From the NCBI RefSeq assembly GCF_003112535.1, contig NZ_BEWA01000002.1, positions 1 through 64,000 on the forward strand: DNA of 64,000 nucleotides, read 5' to 3'. This document shows, in pieces, positions 1 through 8,100 of this stretch (its first letter is position 1; each line of letters begins with the position of its first letter). Both the position numbers and the translations under genes were made by a program. This stretch comes from Streptomyces rishiriensis (GTDB lineage Bacteria > Actinomycetota > Actinomycetes > Streptomycetales > Streptomycetaceae). The notes beneath the pieces are model-generated. The model worked only from the letters and a program-made list of their open reading frames with translations. It ran no database searches and was not told the origin of the DNA.

Positions 1-452
1 AACCGCCGGTTCGTGGCGTCTGCGGCGCGTCCGGCAAACAGCCGGCGATCATGGCCTCCCCCGGATCTGGCGCCAACATCCACATCACGGCGCCATGCGA
101 CGGCGGCATCGCAGTTGCATGGCTCATCAGACAACCGGGCCGTTCTCTGTTCGGGCAGTTTCCGCCCTGACGCGCACCAGCTCGTCACGCCCCGCTACCG
201 ACGCGATCGAGCTCCCCAGAGTGAGGCCGAACCCGGTCAGCGCGGAAGCTTCTCGCGCGGCCGGGCAGACCCCACGGACAGTGGTCGCAGACCTCACGGA
301 AACCCTGCGTCCCCAACACGTCCCCACGATCATGAAAATGAGGTCGAGGAGATGGTGCCGGCTCGTCGGCTCAAGCCCGCTGGCCAGCATTCCCTCAGTT
401 CAGGGCGACGCCCGCCCGGCAAGGGAGCAAGATCCGCACCCGGCTCCGAACT
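1..452. other. Left edge, no supportable gene
   Basis: No open frame here looks like a real protein; the frames are arginine- and serine-rich translations of GC-rich DNA. The 15-base string at 149-163 (gttcgggcagtttcc) recurs exactly at 15717-15731. It lies 392 bases before the tRNA fragment here and 351 bases before the full tRNA there. This suggests that the sequence flanking the two att-like repeats is distantly related over a longer stretch. Confidence 0.5.
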
Positions 453-585
453 CACGCGCAGCGGATTCAGTCCGTTCAGGCGAAGTTGACGATCCGACAG
501 GACAAAATGAACGTTTCCGCAGGTCAGGAGCCTGCACAAGTGGGGCGGGTGGGACTCGAACCCACGGCCGACGGATTATGAGTCC
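453..585 (-). repeat. att-like direct repeat, left copy
   Basis: This 133-base segment matches 15980-16112 with only 4 mismatches (about 97 percent). Positions 541-585 are the 3' end of a tRNA gene read on the minus strand (T arm, variable loop and anticodon stem), and 453-540 is the matching downstream flank. Identity stops abruptly at 585, inside the anticodon stem. A duplicated tRNA 3' end is the usual scar of site-specific integration by a tyrosine recombinase. The 88 bases shared beyond the tRNA suggest either an extended attachment arm or tandem insertion of related elements. Confidence 0.8.
541..585 (-). pseudogene. 3' fragment of tRNA (CAU anticodon)
   Basis: Forty-five bases are identical to the 3' part of the complete tRNA at 16068-16141. 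They include the acceptor 3' strand, the T arm with GGTTCGAGTCCC, and the CATAATCC side of the anticodon arm. The 5' half (acceptor 5' strand and D arm) is missing and is replaced by unrelated sequence from 586, so it cannot fold into a tRNA. It is best read as an attachment-site duplication. Confidence 0.85.
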
Positions 586-1099
586 CTTGGGGATCTTGGC
601 GGCCCTTGCCCGTCCACGCTCATTCATGACGTTTTTGCAGGCCAGAAGGGGTGGGCCGTGTCGACACACCTTCGCCTTTGTCAGTCTGTTCCTGTCCTTG
701 TGTCCCGACTGCGTCCCGACACCGCCTGATTGGACAGGACCCACGGGCTTGGCAGGGCGTCGTACGAGTTCGGCGCGGGGCTCGAACCCTGCCGCAGCGG
801 ATTGCCTTTCCAACGCGCCCGTGCTCGCCCCTGCGCGCCGGGCAAACCCGGCAATGATCTCTACTCAGCCGAGTGCGCCTGTATCCCTACCGAAAAGCAC
901 TGGCCAACGACCGGTATGACTGCTGATGGGCTATCTGGGACGGGACTCTCAGCCCTGGACCACGGCGAGGGTGCCGTTGGCCGGAGGATCAGCACGGAGG
1001 ACGGCGCGGCGGCTGCCCTCAACTGTTGGCGGCGGAGCCGGGCGCCCGGCTACTGGCGAACACACCGAGGAATCCCGCGATCAAATAGGACACGCCGTC
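586..1099. other. Island end, possible integrase tail remnant
   Basis: No intact gene is visible. On the minus strand, 655-722 can be read as VGTQSGHKDRNRLTKAKV followed by sequence leading into the tRNA fragment. An integrase gene whose 3' end abuts the attachment site would sit exactly here, and the tail is reminiscent of actinobacterial phage integrases. The catalytic domain is not found, however, so this would be at most a remnant. At about 775-815 a second T-arm-like string (GGGTTCGAGCCC on the minus strand) may be another decayed tRNA end. Both readings are weak. Confidence 0.25.
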
Positions 1100-1562
1100 A
1101 GCCCTCGGGGCTTTCGAGTAAGTTTTTGCGAGCTTGGCCATCCCGGATGACGCGTGTTCCCCCATCTCCTCCAGCCCCGCCCCGGCGATCCAGGCACCAG
1201 CAGCCTCGGCGGCAGGCTCTTGTCACGGGTGTCTCCGTGCGCCGGGCTGCGCACCGGGGAATCGTATGTCGCCTGCCGCACCGCCTGCTGCTCAACCTCG
1301 GACAGAGCCTGATGCTCGCCGACGCGCCCTCCCCAGAGACGCGCCGCGAGCGCCTCGCGCCCGCCGGACAGCCGCTTTGCCCAGCCGTCCACCGCTTTGA
1401 GCAAGACCTTGATTTGGAGCACTCCCGGAGCAGCTGCTGCACCGCCCATTCGGGTATGCTCCCCGACCTGCTGCAAGGCACCTCCGCACTCAGCCAGCCA
1501 ACCGCGACCATGGGAACCGAGTAGTCCGCATACAAGTACGGAGTACCGTCCGCCAGTTCCAA
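1100..1562 (-). pseudogene. Frameshifted accessory gene remnant
   Basis: Reading from a TTG at 1562, the frame begins ELADGTPYLYADYSVPMVAV and continues to QQLLRECSK near 1415. Protein-like sequence then continues in a neighbouring frame (KVLLKAVDGWAKRLSGG, then ALAARLWGGRVGEHQALSEV), with the first frame turning into arginine/cysteine-rich noise. This pattern indicates a frameshift around 1408-1416. The remnant lies directly downstream of the putative immunity gene on the same strand, where polymorphic toxin loci often keep orphan immunity genes. The family is not recognised, and the orphan-immunity idea is inference from position only. Confidence 0.4.
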
Positions 1563-1583
1563 TAGCCGGCCCTCTGTCTGCAG

Positions 1584-2096
1584 TCAGTCACGCTTCGCCC
1601 GCTTCCTCACCCGGCCGACCAGCTTGGCATCGAAATACTCGAACCGTTCGCGGTCGGCGTCCACCGCGTCTAGAACCATCCGAGCCATCGAGGCACGACC
1701 AGTCGCGTACTCCGCGTAGAGGGTCCAGATACCTTCACGGGCCGCGATCTGGCAGTCGATCTCGAGTTCTGGAGCGCCAGCCTCGACTTCGGTCCAGTGA
1801 GACTCCCCGCCGACACAGGAAATGAGCTCGTCGAGCAAACGGATGTGTACCGCTTCGGATGTCTCCTCGTTCAGGGCCGCCACAATCATGGAGGTCACGG
1901 GTACCGCCACCTCGAAAAGGAGGGACTGAATGTACACGTGTCCCTCCAGGGAGGCATCGGCCATCTCTTGGGACGTGCTTGCCTCCAGCAAGCGAGCGAA
2001 GGTCTCGGGAATGTGGGCTCCCGTCCCGCCGCACCCGCATCGCAGGGAACCCCAGTCCACGCGCTCGGCCTGGATCAAGGAAGGCCTGACAGTCAT
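1584..2096 (-). CDS. Putative immunity protein for the Rhs deaminase toxin
   Basis: This 170-residue, acidic, probably all-helical cytoplasmic protein has no signal peptide or membrane segment. It begins MTVRPSLIQAERVDWGSLRC and contains a small CGCGG cluster near residue 20. The ATG at 2096 was chosen because a G-rich site (CCGGGGGTG) precedes it by about 6 bases; a GTG at 2135 in the same frame lacks a ribosome site. The gene follows the stop of the giant Rhs gene by about 85 bases on the same strand. In polymorphic toxin loci the gene immediately 3' of the toxin normally encodes the cognate immunity protein, so that role is inferred from position and size. No family assignment could be made from sequence alone. 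Confidence 0.6.
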   Translation of the reverse strand: MTVRPSLIQAERVDWGSLRCGCGGTGAHIPETFARLLEASTSQEMADASLEGHVYIQSLLFEVAVPVTSMIVAALNEETSEAVHIRLLDELISCVGGESHWTEVEAGAPELEIDCQIAAREGIWTLYAEYATGRASMARMVLDAVDADRERFEYFDAKLVGRVRKRAKRD

Positions 2097-2181
2097 GCCC
2101 GCACCCCCGGTGCCTTCTGCTCTTTGCTGAGCCACTGGTACACGCCGCTCGCGCGGCCGCGAGGTACACCGTACCCAGAGG

Positions 2182-5100
2182 TCATCTGTTGTCCCAGTCG
2201 CCAGGGTGCATGTACCAGGCTCCGGGTTCGACGTCCTCCGGAGTCAAGTAGGTCTGGCAGATAGGGCAGATGGGCATCTCGTCCCAAATCTCCATCTCTC
2301 TGTCCCAGTACAGGGCACGCGTGAGTGTCACACGATTCGCGTCACCGCCGAGGGCGTTGATGACATTCCCCTCCGCGCAGTATCCGCAGCCGGATGAGGC
2401 AACGGCTATTTCACCTGTTTCAGCGTTGTAGCCAGCGGTCCAGGTCTTCTTGGCGAGTCCGGTGCTGGCCACCACGCCGTCTCCGTTCGGGAAAAGTGTG
2501 CGCTGCGCCATCCGGTCCCGGAGATTCCGTGCGCCGGCGAGACCGTCCTCGATCCTCGTGCCCCTCGGCACCCGGGTTTTGGTGACGACCGCCGTGGACG
2601 AGGCCTTGCGGCCGGGTGCGGTCTTCTGCACCGGAGCACGTGAGTCCCGCGCCGAGGGTCTCGTCCCTGGCGCCCCTGCCTCAGGAGCACTCGGTGCAGC
2701 CGCCTCCGCGTTCGTCGCACGGGCCTGTTCCTGCGCGTTCGCCCGCTTCAGCGCCGCCAGGTCCGCCGCGTCGGACGCTGCTTCGTCGACGGCCTTGGCG
2801 CCCGCGCCGGCCGCGGCCGCCGCGTCGGCGTCGGCTCCGCCTCTGGCCGTGTTGACCAGCGCGCTTTCGCCTTCACCCGCCGCACCGCGCTCCAGAGCCC
2901 CGATGCCGCTGCCTTCCATGCCCCCGCCGGAGACGACGCCGCCCGCGATTGCGCAGGCCTGGTCGTGGTCCGATCCGCTTCCCGTGAGCCAGAACTCGCA
3001 CACGGACAGCGAGCGGATGGCCAGACCGATGTCCACGATGCTGCTGTAGAGGAGGTCGGGAGCGGCCTTCGGGTCGGGCGGTGTCGCGGGGGGCGTGAGG
3101 CCGGGAGACGGCTGCGGGGTGGAGCCTCCGCCGCCGCCGCCACTGGAGGTGCTGGTGGGCGCAGGCGCCGGGGACGGGGAAGGCGTCGGACCGCAGTCGA
3201 TGACGCACTTGTTCATGGACGGGTCGTTGTACCAGTCGTCGAAACCCGTGGGGTCGCTGCTGCTGGCGGGGTTGTCGGCGGCGTATGTGTAGCCGCCCAT
3301 CTGGTTGGGGTCACCGGCCTGGAAGAGCGGGTCCGGGGTGAGGAAGCGGCCGATGACCGGGTCGTAGTTGCGGGCGCCGAGCAGGTTGAGGCCGGTGACG
3401 GGATCGGCGGGCTGACCGAGGAAGCCGTGGTTCTCGTCCGGCGCCACCCAGGAACCGGGCTTGGTGCCGCGCGGGTTGCCCCAGGGGTCGAACGAGCGGC
3501 GGGTGACGGCCAGCGTGGCGGCGTTGACGGCGGTCAGGGCGGTGCCCTGCCCGTTGGCGACCTGGTAGCTGACTGTGCCGGTGCTGGAGCGCGTCACGGT
3601 GGTGCCGTCCGGACCGGTGATGTTGCGCAGGCCAGTCCAGGTCTTCGCGGCGACGTTGAGGGTGATCTGCTCGGTGCCGCCGAAGAGGTAGAGGACGCGG
3701 GTCTTGTCCACGCCGTCGACCGCGGCGGTCTGTTCCAGCAGGCCGCCCTTGGCGTCGTACAGGTACTTGCTGGTGTTGGTGTGGGTGCCGGAGATCGTGG
3801 CGACGGTGGCGGTGTGGCCTTCGGCGTCGTAGGTGAAGGTCTGGGTCTGGCCCGCCGGTATCGCGCCGGTGGCGGCGCTCGTCCACGTCTGGCCGCTGCC
3901 GCCGCAGGTGGCGATGGTCAGCTGGGTGCCGTTGGTGGCGGAGGCTCCCGGGTCGGTCAGGCACATCGCGCTGTTGGCGTTGTTGACCAGCGTGCCGGTG
4001 GTGGTGGCCTTCCACTTCTGGGTGGCGTCGGTCTTGCAGGTGTCGATCACCACGAGGGTGCCCGAGGCGGTCGCGTTGCCGGAGGTGTCCAGGCACATGC
4101 CGAGGACCTTCACCGTGCCGTCGGTGCCGATCGTCAGCTTCTCGCTGGTGGCGCCGTTGCAGGTGTTGATCTGCACCTTCGTGCCCGCGGTGGTGGACCC
4201 GCCCGCGTCGTCGACGCACCGCTTCCCGCCGCCGGAGATCGTGAAGGCGGTGGACAGCGGGCCGGTGGTCGTCACCTTCCGGCTCATGGTGTCGCCCGCG
4301 TTCACGTTGCCGTAGGCGGGGTCGGCGTACGTCGACGTGATGGTCGCGGTGCCGGAAGGGTTGGTGAGGGTGGCCGTCCCCGCCTGGTCGGGCAGCGTAG
4401 CGGGCGCCGTGCCGTTGGCGCCGGGGTAGGGGATGCTCTGCGTGATGTCGTTGAGCGCGTTGCCGGTGGTGTCGTGGTTGACCGTGCCGGTGCGGTCGCC
4501 GAGCTGGTCGTAGGTGTAGGTCTGCCAGTACGGGGCGGCTCCGCCGACGGTGGTGGCCGTGATGGGGGCCGTGGTGGTCGTCTGCACCCGCGCGGTGTTG
4601 CAGCCGCCCACGGCGCCGACCGTGGCCGCCGTGGGATCGGTGATGCCCCCGGTGTCCGTCCAGGCGTCGGTCAGCCGCTGGAAGGAGTCGTAGGTGAAGC
4701 ATTGGGTGTCGTGCGCCGTGTTGTTCTGCAGGTCGTCGGCCGCGGTGAGTTCGCCGGCCTGGTTGTAGCGCAGATTGACGACGTCCAGGGCCGTGGCCGA
4801 GGTCTGCACCATGCTGCTGGTCTGGGTGACGCGCCCGGTGGTGGCGTCGTACTGGGCGAAGGTCGCCAGTTCCTTGCCGGTGGGGCCGTAGTTGGCCTGC
4901 AGCACGCGCCCGAACGCGTCGTGGACGGCGGTGTCCAGGTAGGCGGGCGTGTTGGCGGAGTTGATGAAACCGCCGATGCCGTCGAGGTTGCCCTGCTGGG
5001 TGTAGCCGTAGTCGATGTCCTCGGCGGGCAGGTTGCCGTCCGCCTGGTAGTGCGCGGTGGAGAGCAGGCCGACGTTCGGGGTGTAGCGGGCCGTGGAGGT

Positions 5101-8100
5101 GTAGGTGACGGTGCCTGACGTGGGCGCGCTGCTCTGTCCGGCGGCGGCGAAGCCGTCGGCTGCCGGGATCGTCAGTGTGGTTCCGAGCGGCTGGTAGGCC
5201 GTGTTGTAACCGGTGACGGCCTGGGTGTACGCCGACCCCGAGGCGCCCCCGACGTAACGGGTGGCCGAGGTCTGGTAGCCCTTCTCCAGCGTGTCGTACA
5301 CATGGGACACCAGCAGCTTGGACGGGTCCGGTGTGGCGGACCAGGCGGCGGCGTATTCGGCAGTGGGGCGGTTGTCCCAGTCGTAGGTGAGGGACAGCGC
5401 CTGGCCGCGCGCGTCGGTGGTCTGCAGCAGGTTGCCGGTCACGTCGTACTTGTCGAACGTGGTCTTGCCGGCGTTGGGGTCGGTCTGAGAGGTCTTCTGG
5501 CCTAGCAGGTTGTACGTGTACGACCAGGTGTTGCCCGCGCTGTCCTTGATCGAGTCGATCTGGCCGGCGGGGGTGTAGGTGTAGCGGGTGGTGGCGTCGG
5601 CCGCCGGGACGGCGTTCGCCGTGCCCTGCTTCCACAGCGCGGAGCCGCCGGAGGCGACGACGGCCGCCGTGGAGTCGTTGCGCACCTGGAAGGTGGCGCC
5701 GGTGGTGGCCGTCAGGCCGGACGTCCACAGCTGGGCCGCGGCCGTGCTGTAGACGACCAGGTTGCCGTCGGTGCCGAACCTGGCCCAGGCGCCGGGGTGA
5801 CCGCCGGTGCCGGAGGACCAGATGGTCGCGCCGGTCGCCAGGGCGGAGAGCACGAGGTTGCCGTCCGCCTGCATGGTCAGGCGCACGCTGTCGGAGGTCA
5901 GCGAGGTTCCCGAGGGGATCACCGAGCCGCCGGGCAGGGTGACCGTGGAGCCGGTGTTCTTCACCGTGGTGCTGGTGGTCTGGCCGATGGCGTTGGTGAA
6001 GGAGGCGGTGGAACGGCCCCCGGCTGGTGCCGTTGTGTCGACCTCGTCAGCTCCCGGGTAGCTGATGGAGGTGTGCCACTGCTCGACGGCCTGGTGCCAG
6101 AGGGTCCCTCTGAGGGGTCGTCCCTGGCCGTCGTACGTGGAGGTGGTCTCCGAGGGGATCTGGTTCTCGTTCGCCGCGTACAGCGTGGTCGACGGGAAGT
6201 TGTTCGGCTCGGAGTACGGCGCGTAGGCGGCGACCTGCCAGCCGTGCGAGTCGTAGAAGCTGTCCGAGATGATGCGGCCGGAGTTCGAGTCACCCATCGC
6301 GGTGGACTGGCTCTGTCGCGGCTGCAGCATGCCGTCGTAGATCGTGATCGAGGTGGCGTACGTGCCGTCCTCGCGCAGCGTCTTGGAGGTGACCGACGTC
6401 GGTGCGCCGGGCTGGGTGATCGTGTCTCCGGGCGCGGGTACGGCGCCGGGGTTGATGGAGTACTCGAAGGTGCGGTCCGGGCTCTGTCCGGCTGCCTTGT
6501 CCCGGCCGGGCAGCCACACCGCAGTGCGCCTGCCGAGCGCGTCGTAGGTCATGTCGGTCTTGCGACCGTTGGCGTCGACGTTCTCGGTGGACAGTCCGCG
6601 CAGCGGGTCCAGGGAGGAAGTGACCGTCCAGTTCTTTGAGTTGGTGGTGGTGATGCCGGTGGGGTTGGTGTTCTCGCCGGTCGAGGTCCAGGGAGGGGTG
6701 AAGGCCGTGTGGGTGTTCTGCCCGGTGACGTCCAGGGTGTCGGTGATCCGCCCGGCGCCGTCGTACTTCATCGCCGAGTTGGTCTGCCAGTTCTCCGTGG
6801 TGCCGGTGTAGCCGGTGGCCGTGCGCACAGCGGTGACCCGACCCGTCGTCGTGCTCCCGGTCTGCCCGAGCTGCCCGAAGGTCCCCAAATTCGTGAGGCT
6901 GCCGTCACCGTCGTAGTAGAGCTTCTTGTCGGCCAGGAGCGTGGTGGCGCTCGGTGCGGTGCCGCACGGGCCGCTGACGGCGGTGATCTGGGCCGGGTAG
7001 GCCAGGGCCATCGAGTTACCGGACGGCGGCGTCGCGTAGGTCGTGGTGGTGCACTTCTCCTGTTTCGGGTCGACGCCGTCACCGTGCTGGTTGACGGAGG
7101 AGAGGCGGCCCTGGCTGTCGTACGCCGTGTCGGTCTTTGTGTGCCGCCAGGTCCCGTTGGAGGTGAGTTCGTATTTCAGGGAGCTGCCGGACTTGATCCG
7201 GTGCGCGGTGAGGTCGGGCAGGGTGGACAGGGTCGGCTCGGTCTCGCCGGGGTTGTCCTCCTGGGTCCAGTCCGTCCAGGGCGTCCGGTGGGAGGAGGCG
7301 GTGCTGGTGAAGGCGAACGGGCCGTTGACGCTGACGGCGTCGACGGCGCCGCCGGCCTGGGTGTAGGTGTCGTCCTCGAGCATGCTGCCGGACAACTGGT
7401 CCGAGTCGGTCACGCTCAGCACGGTGCTGCCGCCGACCTTGGCGTCGACGGTGACGGAGCGGCGGCTGCCGTCGGCCTTGTAGTCGCCGTCCATGCCCTG
7501 CAGGTAGGTGGTGGTCCGCTGAGTGACGGGCTCGGGGCTCTGGCCGGTCTGCACGGTGACGGTGCGGAAGCCGCGGAACTGGTCCCAGGTCCGGTACTGA
7601 TCGTCGGTCAGCGCCGAGTCGTCGCGGTGCCAGGCCGGGCCGGAGTAGCTGTAGCGGGAGATCTGCGTCTCGGAGCCCGCCGGGTTGCTCTGGGCGTCCG
7701 GCTTGTACTGGCCCGCGATGGTCAGGTCGGACACGGCCACGCTGTCGACCGTGACCTTGTTGAACCAGTCCGCGACCGGCTTGGAGGCTCCGGGCACGGT
7801 CCAGTAGACGGGATAGCAGGAGTCGGCGTTGCTGTCCGCCTGGGAGATGGAGAGCGATCTGCCCGCACACGGAGCCGAGTTGTACTCGACTGCGATCGAC
7901 TCACCGGTCTCGGTCTGCACACTCGAGATGCGCGGCCGATACAGCGGCGGGGCGGACGGGGAGTCGTCGTTGACCCGGTTGTCGATCTCGGTGCCGGTGA
8001 ACGACACCTGATTCAGCGCGATGTCGCTGTTGCCGTTGCCGTAGGTGCCCTTTCCGGTGTGCCGGACGGACTGGAGCCACATCACGGCCTGCAGCATCCC

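Noticed and set aside
541..585. Second functional tRNA gene at the left boundary
   Set aside because: Only the 3' 45 bases are present; the D arm and 5' acceptor strand are absent.
2965..5118. Long open frame on the plus strand opposite the Rhs gene
   Set aside because: Translation is Gly/Val/Arg-rich with no motif, while the opposite strand carries continuous YD repeats and lectin-like domains.
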